In this document: in pieces, positions 8,922 through 17,706 of the stretch | Layout: every line of letters starts with the position of its first letter | How positions within the stretch are numbered: position 1 is the stretch's first letter | From: Shewanella pneumatophori | GTDB taxonomy: Bacteria; Pseudomonadota; Gammaproteobacteria; Enterobacterales; Shewanellaceae | Direction: 5' to 3' | Assembly: GCF_023283895.1 (NCBI RefSeq) | Contig: NZ_JAKILB010000002.1 | Coordinates: 310,001 to 374,000, forward strand | Length of the DNA: 64,000 nt | Program-made: the position numbers and the translations under genes | The notes under the pieces: model-generated | What the model saw: only the letters and a program-made list of their open reading frames with translations | Told to the model about the DNA's origin: nothing | Databases searched by the model: none

Positions 8922-9710
8922 TTAAAACAGTAGTGGTGTTTGCTTGCCGGGTTCCATCACCACTATGGGGTCGTAATGCCAAACCTGCCTAATGGTTTCA
9001 GGGGTTAACGTATCACTAGGTTTGCCGTCACTGACGATACAGCCATTTTCCAGTACCACTAATCTATCGGCGTAACGCGAGGCTTGATTCAAATCATGCA
9101 GCACCACAATAACTGCGTAGTTTTGCTCATGGGCAAGGCTGCGCGCTAAAGCAAGCACTCGGTGTTGCTGCGCCAAATCCAACGCTGAGGTAGGTTCATC
9201 CAGCAACAAAATCGGTGGCAACTCTGATTGTGCTAATTGGGTTAACACCCGAGCTAACTGCACACGCTGTTTTTCTCCCCCAGAAAGGGTTGGGTAGCTG
9301 CGCTCTCTTAAGTGAGAAAGAGCCACATGCTCAAGCTGCTCTGCCACCAGTATTTTGCCTTGTTGTTGATTAAGCGATAGTGGATAAAGCCCCATTTCAA
9401 CCACTTCTCTTACCTTAAACGGGAATGTAAGCGAAGCATGTTGTGGTAATACTGCTAGTGACTTAGCTAATCGTTGGCGATCCCAACTATTAATGGTTTT
9501 ACCGTAAACTTTAATATCGCCAGCATCTAAGGTGACTTCTTGGCAAAAGCTTTTAAGTAACGTCGATTTACCCGCGCCATTAGGGCCGAGTAATGCGGTA
9601 ACTTGGCCGGCTTTTATGGTTAAATTGATATCGGTTAGCACTGGTTTATGGCCAATGCGCACTGACAAATGGTTGACCTCAAGTACTGGCATTTGTGTGT
9701 CTGTTTGCAT
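8922..9710 (-). CDS. hutD: Hemin ABC transporter ATP-binding protein HutD/HmuV
   Basis: 262-residue cytoplasmic ATPase driving heme import across the inner membrane. Walker A is GPNGAGKST (about residue 43), the ABC signature LSGGEKQRV (about 145), Walker [10 protein letters not shown] (about 170), and a switch histidine lies in [12 protein letters not shown]. It is last in the run tonB-exbB-exbD-hutB-hutC-hutD and starts 10 bases after hutC ends, which argues for translational coupling. FecE-type siderophore ATPases look similar; gene context makes heme the likely substrate. Confidence 0.93.
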   Translation of the reverse strand: MQTDTQMPVLEVNHLSVRIGHKPVLTDINLTIKAGQVTALLGPNGAGKSTLLKSFCQEVTLDAGDIKVYGKTINSWDRQRLAKSLAVLPQHASLTFPFKVREVVEMGLYPLSLNQQQGKILVAEQLEHVALSHLRERSYPTLSGGEKQRVQLARVLTQLAQSELPPILLLDEPTSALDLAQQHRVLALARSLAHEQNYAVIVVLHDLNQASRYADRLVVLENGCIVSDGKPSDTLTPETIRQVWHYDPIVVMEPGKQTPLLF

Positions 9711-9720
9711 ATTAATGACC

Positions 9721-10737
9721 TTAAACCAAGCGGTGACGCTGCTTTAACAGCAACACAATAAAGAAGGGAGCACCAAGAAGCGCGGTGACTAGCCCGACTG
9801 GTAGCTCAGATGGCGAAACTAGCGAGCGTGCACCAATATCAGCAAGTGCCAACAAGGCTGCACCTAGCATGGCGCTAAGTGGTAATAGCTGTTTATGATC
9901 TGGCCCCACCATCATGCGTACAAGGTGCGGAACCACCAAACCAATAAAGCCGATAATACCTGTGGCTGCCACTGAAATTCCCACACCAATGGCACATAGC
10001 ACGATTAATCGCAGCTTGAGCTTATCGACATCCAAACCTAAATGACGGGCCTCAGCTTCACCCAGCAACAAGGCATTTAGCGCTTTGGCGCTGCGATTAA
10101 ACTGCCAACTTACTAAAGCGAGTGCGATTAAGCTTAAAACAACATAATGCCACTGCGCGCCGGCAATTGAACCTAGTTGCCACAAAGTAAGATCACGTAG
10201 CGCCATGTCGTCTGCCATATAGGTAAGTAACCCTATACCTGCGCCAGCAAGTGCGGCAATGGCTACACCTGCAAGCAGCAGTAATACTACCGATGTACCA
10301 CTTGGGCTGCTTGCCAGACGATACACAATTAGGGTGGTAACTAGGCCTGCAATAAATGCACTTAGCGCTACCATGTATTCGCCGCCCTGTGGAATAAGCA
10401 CAATGCAGATTGCCGCACCTAACGCCGCGCCTGATGACACGCCAATAATGCCTGGATCGGCTAGCGGATTTCTAAATAAGCCCTGCATAACAGCGCCGCA
10501 TTGTGCGAGTACCGCACCGACTGCTAGTGCCAATAATGTACGTGGCAAGCGGACATTATTAATCACTAATTGCTCGTGGGGGGCAACGCTACCCATATCA
10601 AGCTGAGTAAGCCAATTAACCACAGCATGAAAGCTGGCCGTGGGGCTAATTTGCAGTGGACCTATGCTGACAGACATCAGGCTAGTTATCACCAGAGCGG
10701 CGAGTAAACTGGGCCAAAGCCAACGACGATTATCCAT
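9721..10737 (-). CDS. hutC: Hemin ABC transporter permease HutC/HmuU
   Basis: 338-residue FecCD-family permease with about ten membrane helices. Typical stretches are [36 protein letters not shown], shared by BtuC/HmuU proteins, and [13 protein letters not shown] near residue 265, the coupling region for the ATPase. It lies between hutB and hutD in the iron-regulated run. The length and motifs are complete. Confidence 0.93.
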   Translation of the reverse strand: MDNRRWLWPSLLAALVITSLMSVSIGPLQISPTASFHAVVNWLTQLDMGSVAPHEQLVINNVRLPRTLLALAVGAVLAQCGAVMQGLFRNPLADPGIIGVSSGAALGAAICIVLIPQGGEYMVALSAFIAGLVTTLIVYRLASSPSGTSVVLLLLAGVAIAALAGAGIGLLTYMADDMALRDLTLWQLGSIAGAQWHYVVLSLIALALVSWQFNRSAKALNALLLGEAEARHLGLDVDKLKLRLIVLCAIGVGISVAATGIIGFIGLVVPHLVRMMVGPDHKQLLPLSAMLGAALLALADIGARSLVSPSELPVGLVTALLGAPFFIVLLLKQRHRLV

Positions 10738-10795
10738 TTAATTATCCTGCTTTTATCTTAGTGGGCGGACTTTATTCAGTGACAGATTGCTGAGA

Positions 10796-11728
10796 TTAGT
10801 ACTGCTTTACGTTAATAAAGTCGCTAGCTAGCTTGTCGGCAGCTTCAATAGCACTTAGACCAAGGCCACCTAAAAGTGCTTGTGGCTGTAGCGACTGGAT
10901 CTGTTTGTTTTTACCTGCTGGTGTATGTTCAAGCAGCGGCATTTGCTTTAGAAGATCGTTAATTGGACTTTCAATCGCCTTATCAGAACGGTTAGAGATA
11001 AGAATGACATCAGGTTGCAGTGACAAAATGCCTTCTTGTGACACTGATTTGTAACCGCTAAAACCGGCGATATTTTTGCCGCCTGCTAGCTTAATAATGA
11101 TGTCAGCTGCTGTGTCGTCACCACCAACACGAGCTGGTCGATCAGCTTGAAGCAGTAAAAATAACACTTTAGGTGCATCACCTTGTTTGGCTATTTGTTG
11201 CTGTTTTTGCTCGATTTGGGCAAATGATTGCTTGACCTGCTCTTGTAGGGTGTTGGCTTGCTCTTCACGGTTAAGTAGCTTACCCATTTCATTAATATTG
11301 CTGAGCAATTGTGGCTGGGTATGCGCATCAGGTAGCTGGATAACATTGACTTTTGCGCCGCTAAGTACATCAAGTGTGGCTTTGGGTCCCATGGCGTCAG
11401 TGCCGAGTACTAGGTTGGGTGACAAAGCTAAAATGCCTTCAGCACTTAGCATGCGGTGATAGCCTAACTTTTCAACTTTATCATAACCTTGTGGCAGCTG
11501 GCTGGTGGAATCAACTGCGACCAATTCGTTACCGGCATCTAGGGCGAGCACCAATTCTGTTACTCCTGCACCAGCGCTAACGACTCGTGCACTAGCTGAC
11601 TTGTTTGCATCGCCATGGTCATGGTCTGCATGAGCAAGTACTGATTGGCTGAATGCCAATGTTGATAGCAGGGCAGCGCTGGCTAATAAGCGGTTGTGGC
11701 TGCTATTAAAAAATTTTTTACCAAGCAT
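10796..11728 (-). CDS. hutB: Periplasmic hemin-binding protein HutB/HmuT
   Basis: 310-residue cluster A-II type solute-binding protein that collects heme in the periplasm for HutCD. The signal peptide covers about residues 1-33 (ending FSQSVLAHA). The ATG at 11728 is used because GGAG lies six bases before it; an in-frame ATG seven codons upstream lacks one. VEKLGYHRMLSAEGIL near residue 80 contains the tyrosine expected to bind heme iron. Just after the predicted cleavage site is HADHDHGD, a short histidine-rich stretch that could bind metal or heme. Confidence 0.92.
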   Translation of the reverse strand: MLGKKFFNSSHNRLLASAALLSTLAFSQSVLAHADHDHGDANKSASARVVSAGAGVTELVLALDAGNELVAVDSTSQLPQGYDKVEKLGYHRMLSAEGILALSPNLVLGTDAMGPKATLDVLSGAKVNVIQLPDAHTQPQLLSNINEMGKLLNREEQANTLQEQVKQSFAQIEQKQQQIAKQGDAPKVLFLLLQADRPARVGGDDTAADIIIKLAGGKNIAGFSGYKSVSQEGILSLQPDVILISNRSDKAIESPINDLLKQMPLLEHTPAGKNKQIQSLQPQALLGGLGLSAIEAADKLASDFINVKQY

Positions 11729-11851
11729 GGGTAACTCCAAATTAATCAAAACTATTTTAAAAGAATAAGTAATAAAATTAGCGCTTTAGTTCGCTAATTA
11801 CACTGAAATAAAAGCACTGCAATAAAAGTCGCTACATCAATTAGCTGCCGA

Positions 11852-12265
11852 TTAAGGCTCCATTAAAATCTGCGTGTTGGTGATGTTTTGCCTTTGCAAA
11901 GCCGCCAGTAACGTCATTAGAGGCTGAACGGGGGCAGTTTTATCTGCAGCAATAATCACTTTGGCTTTTGGGTTGGCTTTAAAGCTCTTTGCAAAAGCGG
12001 CTTCAAAGGCAGCAAAGTCGGCATAACTTTGGCCATCAAGTGCCCAGTGTGGCTCGTTCACTAACACGTTAATCGCAATGTGTTTTTCCTGTGAAACGGC
12101 GCTTAGGTTTGAGTCGGCCTCTGTAGGCACATCAACCGGTAAACTCAATAACTGGGTGTTAGCGGTGAGCAGTAAAAACACCAGTACGATAAAAATAATG
12201 TCGATAAGCGGCGTCAGATCTAAACCAAAGCTTTGGCTGCTTTCATCATTGCCGGCGCTAATCAT
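11852..12265 (-). CDS. exbD: TonB-system energy transducer ExbD
   Basis: 137 residues with one N-terminal membrane helix (about 16-38, PLIDIIFIVLVFLLLTANT) containing the aspartate of LTPLIDI required for proton-driven activity. A periplasmic ExbD/TolR domain follows. Its start overlaps the end of exbB by four bases, so the two are translated together. It works with the neighbouring ExbB and TonB to energise the heme receptor. Confidence 0.94.
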   Translation of the reverse strand: MISAGNDESSQSFGLDLTPLIDIIFIVLVFLLLTANTQLLSLPVDVPTEADSNLSAVSQEKHIAINVLVNEPHWALDGQSYADFAAFEAAFAKSFKANPKAKVIIAADKTAPVQPLMTLLAALQRQNITNTQILMEP

Positions 12266-13017
12266 GACGTTGACCCTGCGGCTTGAGTAAATTGCGATTC
12301 GTTTTGGTTATGGCAGCTTGCGTCTTTACAGGTTGCAGCTTTAGCGCAAAGCTGTGCAGCTGAGTCACTACCAATGCTTAATGCCTGATCAAAGCCATCT
12401 AGCCAAAGGTTGAGAAGATTAAGTGCGTGGGCAATTTTATTGCAGCGGCGCTCTGCCCAAAGCGTGAATAGGTGCGCAAGGGTTATGGCGGGAACTGCAA
12501 TAATAAGACCGGCGGCTGTGGTGTTCATCGCAAGGCCTAAGCCTGATGCTAGCTGCGATGGTGTTACTGGTCCATCAGATAAACCCAGTTGTTCAAACAT
12601 CTCGATCAAACCTAAAACAGTACCAAGTAAACCTAAAAGCGGGGTGATAACCCCAATGATGTGCAATATCTTTAGGCCTGATAACAACTTATATTTTTGC
12701 TTTACGAGCCATAAAGATACGATTTCTTCACGCATAGCACGTGATTGTTCTGCATGACTCAGAAGCAGCGCAGTCCCTTTAGCAAGCATGCTGCGGCCTT
12801 GGCTTATTTGGGTCATTAGTTCTTGTCTTTGTTCTGGGGTTGCGCTGCGCGCTTGTTGGCGCAGGTCGGCTAACCAAGCATCGCGCTTTGGTAATTCAAA
12901 CAGCATTAGTGCTAAACGCTCTAAAATGATCATCAAGCTGATAAAGGCGCAAATAAATAAAGGCCAAGCAAGATAGCCAAGTTGCTCGATAAGTTGCTGG
13001 TATAAGGGCTGAGACAT
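12262..13017 (-). CDS. exbB: TonB-system proton channel ExbB
   Basis: 251-residue MotA/TolQ/ExbB family protein. Three membrane segments are visible (about 10-35, 125-150 and 170-195), with the family motif TPLLGLLGTVLGLIEMF and GLAMNTTAAGLIIAVPA. The ATG at 13017 is preceded by AAGGA at seven bases; an in-frame ATG nine codons upstream has no Shine-Dalgarno. The C-terminal tail (CKDASCHNQNES) is longer and more cysteine-rich than usual. It is co-transcribed with exbD and probably tonB. Confidence 0.93.
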   Translation of the reverse strand: MSQPLYQQLIEQLGYLAWPLFICAFISLMIILERLALMLFELPKRDAWLADLRQQARSATPEQRQELMTQISQGRSMLAKGTALLLSHAEQSRAMREEIVSLWLVKQKYKLLSGLKILHIIGVITPLLGLLGTVLGLIEMFEQLGLSDGPVTPSQLASGLGLAMNTTAAGLIIAVPAITLAHLFTLWAERRCNKIAHALNLLNLWLDGFDQALSIGSDSAAQLCAKAATCKDASCHNQNESQFTQAAGSTS

Positions 13018-13160
13018 GGTGTTTCCTTGACGATGCAAGTGCATCGCATTAACTGTTAAAAAGTGATATTTGTTGCGTTGTCCCTTAAACGCACCGCTGT
13101 TAGAGCTAATTCGCTCTTGGTATTACATTCCTCGTAACACCATTTTCAGGATCTTTTGGA

Positions 13161-13937
13161 CTAGTTCAGCGCAAACTTAACCGGCACTCGTACTGTGTAT
13201 GCGTAGGCTGTTTGTGGTGTTGGTGCGGCAAATTGCCACTTTTCTACCGCGCTGAGTGCGGCTTTATCGAGTAAGCGGTAGCCAGAGCTATCAACTAAGG
13301 TGAGTGATAGTTGCTCACCCAGTTGGTTAAACATCACCTCAATAGTGGCAGTACCTTGAAAGCCGCGTTTTCGGGCTTTTTTAGGGTAATGAGGTTGACT
13401 CGGTGGTGCAGCGAAAGTTGGCTGACTGAGTGCCACAGATTGCTGGCTAACACCTTGCTTGGCATCAACTCGCTGTTGGTTGTGAGAAGGTGTTTTAGCA
13501 ACCTCAGTTGTTGGCTCATCGATGACTTTAGGCGGTATATCTTTTTCAACCTGCTTGCTGACCGTTTTTTCTACAGGTTGAGGTTTGTGTTCGGCGATTT
13601 GAGTGGCTTTAGGACTAGGTTTTACCACAGCAGGCTTAACCTTTTTAGGCTCGACTTTTTGTGGCTTTGCTTTCGCTACAGTTTTTGTCACAGATGGCTC
13701 AGTAACAGATGGCGTAGGCTGTTTTTCTGGTTTTTTTTGTTGCGGTTCTACCGGCTCAGGTATTTCAACCGCTGCAGCACTTGCTTGCATGGCAATTGAC
13801 ACGCTAACCGCTTGGCTTGATCCCATAGCGCTGCCGGAGCTTAGCGCTATCTCAGGCTGTGTATTTTGTGAGGCGAGCACGCCGCCTTGGATTAACACTG
13901 TTAAGCAACCAAAAACAAAATAACGTTTAGGTGTCAT
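13161..13937 (-). CDS. tonB: TonB energy-coupling protein
   Basis: 258 residues. An N-terminal membrane anchor (about 7-23) precedes a long Pro/Lys/Val-rich periplasmic spacer (about 60-165, with repeats such as KPEKQP and KVEPKKVKP). The C-terminal TonB domain begins PHYPKKARKRGFQGTATIEVMF and ends in VRVPVKFALN. It transmits the ExbBD proton-motive energy to outer-membrane receptors. It is first gene of the minus-strand heme import run and divergent from the receptor gene across a Fur-type site. Confidence 0.94.
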   Translation of the reverse strand: MTPKRYFVFGCLTVLIQGGVLASQNTQPEIALSSGSAMGSSQAVSVSIAMQASAAAVEIPEPVEPQQKKPEKQPTPSVTEPSVTKTVAKAKPQKVEPKKVKPAVVKPSPKATQIAEHKPQPVEKTVSKQVEKDIPPKVIDEPTTEVAKTPSHNQQRVDAKQGVSQQSVALSQPTFAAPPSQPHYPKKARKRGFQGTATIEVMFNQLGEQLSLTLVDSSGYRLLDKAALSAVEKWQFAAPTPQTAYAYTVRVPVKFALN

Positions 13938-14136
13938 GGTGAAAACTCTTACCTGTTAAAAATCGGTTAACTAGCTGAATTCGTAATTTTTGTACTGCTG
14001 CGAGCTAGACGCTTAATCATCACTATCTTTACAAAACTGACAATTCGAGTGCTTATTTACATACTTTACAAAAGGTTATGAACAACAGAGTCGTTAGTAT
14101 CCTTATAAGATATATCAACTGGAATGAGATCGCAAA

Positions 14137-14151
14137 TGATAATGATTTTCA
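14137..14151. promoter_or_regulatory. Fur-type site between tonB and the heme receptor gene
   Basis: TGATAATGATTTTCA fits the 7-1-7 Fur motif (TGATAAT-N-ATTATCA) with one mismatch and sits in an AAATGA...TCATTT palindrome. Its place in the divergent promoter region suggests joint iron repression of both transcripts. The 13938-14277 gap shows nothing else clear. Confidence 0.7.
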
Positions 14152-14277
14152 TTTGATCTATTTTTTTGTCTCAGGTAAAGTGCCCAAAAATAACAAACAA
14201 CGGCCTAGTTTTTGGTGTGTGCAAACTGCTACATGCTAATTAGGACGTTATTGATACTGACCTTGAGGATTGAACCA

Positions 14278-16344
14278 ATGATCAAGAAGCCTGTTGTAAT
14301 CGCAATTGCGATGGCTCTTAGCACTAGCGCTTATGCTGCACAAACTCAGCAAGCAAAAGAGCAACAAGTTACTGAATTTGATGAAGTACTTGTTACGGCA
14401 ACTCGCGTAAGCGAAAAAGCCTCTGAGACTAGCCGTAGCGTGGCGGTAGTGAGCGAAGAGCAACTGCAAGAGTCACAACCTGCATCGGTTGCAGAGGCAC
14501 TGAAAAATGAAGCCAATATTAACGTCAGTAACGGTCCACGAGCTTCATCTCAAGGCGTTGAAATCCGTGGTCTAGGCGGTCAACGAGTATTGCAAACTAT
14601 TGATGGTGCTCGTCAAAATACCAATTCTGGTCACCGCGGAACATACTTTATGGATCCGGAGCTATTAAGTTCAGTTGAAGTGGTGCGTGGCCCGGCAAGT
14701 AGCTTGTGGGGCAGCGGCGCAATTGGTGGTGTGGTTGCTCAAAACACTAAATCAGCTGCGGACTTTTTAGAAGAAGAGGACACCTTTGGTGGCTACCTAA
14801 AGCAAGGTTATGAATCAAATGGCGATCGCATTAAAACTAGCGGTGCGATTTATGGCTTATCTGAAACAGACTCAGCTGGCAGTGTGGATTGGTTGGTTAA
14901 CGGCAGTTACTACGACAGCAACAACATCAAAATCGGTAACGATCAAACCCTTGAAAACAGCTCGTCTGAAGGTACAAGTGGTCTAGCTAAATTTGGCTGG
15001 GAGCCAACAGATGATCAACGCTTGCAGTTATCGGCACGTTTTTCAAATATTGACGAACTTGTACCGAGTAACCCAGCAACTAATGTAGGGAGTTCTGTAC
15101 CACTGGTTAAGCGTAAAACTGAAGATCAAAATGTGACTTTAGATTACAGCTTAAACCCAACTGATAATGCGCTGCTAGATTTAAACGCAACGCTTTACTG
15201 GAACGGTACCAACTACGATGAAGACCGCGTGACTAAAAACCAGTTTGATACTACAGAGTATGAAACCTTAGGTTTTAGTTTAAATAACAGCTCAACACTG
15301 GGCAATACCCTGCTGACATACGGTGTTGATGGCTATAAAGATTCAATTAAAACTGTCCGTGATGACCGCGGGCAAGCCGGTGAAAGACCTGATGATATTG
15401 ACGGTGAAACCACAGTTTGGGGTGCTTATACACGGGCTGATATTGAATTGACTGACAGCTTAGCTGTTGACGCCGCAGTACGTTATGACGCGTTCAAAAA
15501 TGATAGTAACAACCTTAACTTATCATCAGATGATAATGCATTTTCACCATCAGTTGGCCTAGTGTGGCAAACCACTGACTGGTTAACCTTAAGCGCACGT
15601 TACGATCAAGCGTTTCGCGCACCAAGCATGGAAGAGATGTACTCAACAGGTACTCACTACTGCATTCCATCAATTCCTGGTTTCTTACCTAACGGCTTAT
15701 GTAACACCTTTGAAATCAACCCAGATTTGAAAGCTGAACAAGCGGAAAACAAAGAAATTAAAGCCGATCTACGCTTTGCTAATCTTGCCGGTAACGACGA
15801 GCTAGCTATCACCTTAAACGTGTTTAGAAACGACGTTGATGACTTTATTGAACAGTCAGTCTCTGATCCATTAATGGGCATTCCAGGCTTTGAGCAAACC
15901 ACCTCTTGGAACAACGTTGATGAAGCTAAGCTAACCGGTTTTGAGTTCAGCACTCGCTACCGCTATGAGCAAACTCGCCTAAGTGTGAACTATGGTCAAA
16001 CCGAAGGTAAAGACAAAGCAACTGACGAGTACCTATCTAACATTCCAGCTAAAAAGCTCGCTATCGACCTTTCACAAGCCATTATGGAAGGTGATATGAA
16101 AATTGGTACTCGCTTTAGCTATGTCGCTGAGCAAGACCAGCTTCCAGTAGATAATTTAAACCAATATGACTCATACAAACTTTGGGATGTATACGTGGCG
16201 TGGGAACCAGCCATGGGCACATTTGAAGGCTTAAGAGTCGATTTTGCAGTAGAAAACATCGGTGATGAGGAATATCGCCAAGCGTGGCAAACCTTGTATG
16301 AACAAGGCAGGAATTTCAAATTGTCAGCGCGCTATAGCTTCTAA
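14278..16344 (+). CDS. hugA: TonB-dependent heme/hemoglobin receptor (HugA/HmuR-like)
   Basis: 688-residue outer-membrane receptor. The signal peptide covers about 1-21 (ending STSAYA) and the TonB box is EFDEVLVTATR near residue 33. The plug domain includes EIRGLGGQRVLQTIDGARQ, and the beta barrel ends in the aromatic C-terminus KLSARYSF. The heme-receptor signature FRAP...NPDL is present (AFRAPSMEEMY, then NPDLKAEQAENKE), which separates it from siderophore receptors. The ATG at 14278 is chosen because it gives a proper signal peptide and follows GAGGA. It is followed by hutX and hutZ and is probably Fur-repressed. Confidence 0.94.
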   Translation: MIKKPVVIAIAMALSTSAYAAQTQQAKEQQVTEFDEVLVTATRVSEKASETSRSVAVVSEEQLQESQPASVAEALKNEANINVSNGPRASSQGVEIRGLGGQRVLQTIDGARQNTNSGHRGTYFMDPELLSSVEVVRGPASSLWGSGAIGGVVAQNTKSAADFLEEEDTFGGYLKQGYESNGDRIKTSGAIYGLSETDSAGSVDWLVNGSYYDSNNIKIGNDQTLENSSSEGTSGLAKFGWEPTDDQRLQLSARFSNIDELVPSNPATNVGSSVPLVKRKTEDQNVTLDYSLNPTDNALLDLNATLYWNGTNYDEDRVTKNQFDTTEYETLGFSLNNSSTLGNTLLTYGVDGYKDSIKTVRDDRGQAGERPDDIDGETTVWGAYTRADIELTDSLAVDAAVRYDAFKNDSNNLNLSSDDNAFSPSVGLVWQTTDWLTLSARYDQAFRAPSMEEMYSTGTHYCIPSIPGFLPNGLCNTFEINPDLKAEQAENKEIKADLRFANLAGNDELAITLNVFRNDVDDFIEQSVSDPLMGIPGFEQTTSWNNVDEAKLTGFEFSTRYRYEQTRLSVNYGQTEGKDKATDEYLSNIPAKKLAIDLSQAIMEGDMKIGTRFSYVAEQDQLPVDNLNQYDSYKLWDVYVAWEPAMGTFEGLRVDFAVENIGDEEYRQAWQTLYEQGRNFKLSARYSF

Positions 16345-16420
16345 GTAGGCTAATTGAGAACGAGGTCGGCTCATTAATATGTGTCGACCTCTTTGCCGTT
16401 TATTTTATAGGAGATATTCC

Positions 16421-16933
16421 ATGTCTGTATCAGTAGAGCAAATCCGTCAACATCTAGAAGCCGATCCTGCAGCCATGCCAAGCCAAGTTGCTGCAGAGCT
16501 CAACATCAGCGAATTTGAAGTGGTATCAGCACTGCCTAGCGAGCAATTAAGCATATTGCCGCTTGAGCAGAAAGATGCGCTGTTAGCCGAGCTACCAGAG
16601 TGGGGCAATATGACCACGATTATCTCGGCGTCTGGCAGTATTTTTGAGTTTAAAGGTAGCTTTCCAAAAGGCAAATATGCTCACGGCTATTACAACTTAA
16701 TCACTAAAGGCGACGGCTTACATGGCCATTTAAAGCTTGATGTTATTAGCGCAATCGCACTGATTAGCAAGCCGTTTAGAGGTACCGAAAGCCACTCAAT
16801 TAATTTTTTTGGCCCACAAGGTGAAGTGGTATTCAAGGTTTACCTTGGCCGCGACAAAAAGCGTGTGTTATTGCCTGAGCAAGTCGCGCGTTTTACAGAG
16901 CTAAAGCAAAGCGTTAATCCCGAGTTAGCTTAA
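16421..16933 (+). CDS. hutX: Intracellular heme carrier HutX
   Basis: 170-residue cytoplasmic protein of the HutX/ChuX family, which receives imported heme and hands it to HutZ. Typical stretches are GNMTTIISASGSIFEFKGSFPKGKYAHGYYN and HGHLKLDVISAIALISKPFRG. The ATG at 16421 follows GGAGA; upstream in-frame codons belong to the intergenic leader. It lies 76 bases after the receptor gene and is probably co-transcribed with it. Confidence 0.92.
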   Translation: MSVSVEQIRQHLEADPAAMPSQVAAELNISEFEVVSALPSEQLSILPLEQKDALLAELPEWGNMTTIISASGSIFEFKGSFPKGKYAHGYYNLITKGDGLHGHLKLDVISAIALISKPFRGTESHSINFFGPQGEVVFKVYLGRDKKRVLLPEQVARFTELKQSVNPELA

Positions 16934-16958
16934 CGCATCAGGGCGATAGAAGGTTCCC

Positions 16959-16992
16959 GGTGTAATCAATTAGTCACTTAATCGATTACACC
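16959..16992. other. Stem-loop between hutX and hutZ
   Basis: GGTGTAATC (16959-16967) pairs perfectly with GATTACACC (16984-16992) around a 16-base loop. There is no T-run, so it is more likely an mRNA-processing or stability hairpin than a terminator. Confidence 0.45.
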
Positions 16993-17044
16993 CTAGGACC
17001 CGCCGTTAAGTGAAAAATAAGCATCAGAATAAGAGAGTAGAGCA

Positions 17045-17593
17045 ATGAGCAACGAAAAAGAGCAAAGACTACGAGAGAAATTACTACCTGAAATTGAAGC
17101 GTTCAAAGCCGAGCGTTCAACCCTTCAACTTGCTACGCAAGACGCAGACGGTGTACCAAACGCCAGTTACGCGCCTTTTGCTTTGGCTGACGACGGCTTT
17201 TATATCTTGGTTAGTGAACTTGCTCGCCACGGTACGAATCTTAAAGCGTCGAACAGCTTATCTGTGATGTTATTAGAAGATGAAGCCGAAGCAAAAAGTG
17301 TATTTGCTCGCAAGCGTCTAACCTTTGATGCAACAGCTGAGCTCGTTGAGCGCGATAGCGAAATATTTGCTAAAGGTGTGGCGGCATTGTCAGCACGTTT
17401 TGGCGAGATGATCGATAACCTAGCAGCGTTAGGCGACTTTAATTTGTTTAAGCTAAACCCGCATCATGGCCTGTATGTAAAAGGCTTTGGTCAAGCGTTT
17501 AGTCTATCGGGAGCAGAGTTATTAGATGTTGACTGGAAGCGCGATGGTCACCATGGCACACCAAAAGCGGAGCTCGCTGAAGAGGCAAGTTAA
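17045..17593 (+). CDS. hutZ: Heme-degrading protein HutZ
   Basis: 182-residue protein of the split-barrel (pyridoxamine-phosphate-oxidase-like) HugZ/HutZ family, which binds and degrades heme in the cytoplasm. The N-terminal half has the FMN-binding-like fold (LQLATQDADGVPNASYAPFAL). The C-terminal segment HHGLYVKGFGQAF carries the conserved histidine expected as heme ligand. It is followed directly by a terminator at 17637, closing the receptor-hutX-hutZ transcript. Confidence 0.93.
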   Translation: MSNEKEQRLREKLLPEIEAFKAERSTLQLATQDADGVPNASYAPFALADDGFYILVSELARHGTNLKASNSLSVMLLEDEAEAKSVFARKRLTFDATAELVERDSEIFAKGVAALSARFGEMIDNLAALGDFNLFKLNPHHGLYVKGFGQAFSLSGAELLDVDWKRDGHHGTPKAELAEEAS

Positions 17594-17636
17594 GCCGATA
17601 ATTATACTGATTGGTATTAAAGTTCAATAAACAATG

Positions 17637-17659
17637 CCCGCCTTTGCGCGGGTTTTGTT
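17637..17659 (+). terminator. Terminator of the heme receptor-hutX-hutZ unit
   Basis: The stem CCCGC (17637-17641) with GCGGG (17648-17652) is followed by TTTTGTT. It lies inside the 5' extension of the next open frame, which shows that the exporter's real start must be further downstream. Confidence 0.75.
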
Positions 17660-17706
17660 ATTCTGCTGTTGTTTTCATTTTAACCTTAGTGGTTAAGGAT
17701 ATTGCA

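Noticed and set aside
13311..13799. A 162-codon plus-strand open frame opposite tonB
   Set aside because: Antisense to the Pro/Lys-rich spacer; Phe/Arg/Leu-rich composition is a by-product of that spacer.
17611..17706. N-terminal extension of the ABC exporter from 17611
   Set aside because: It runs through the hutZ terminator hairpin. A TTG with AAGGA spaced seven bases at 17707 is a better start.
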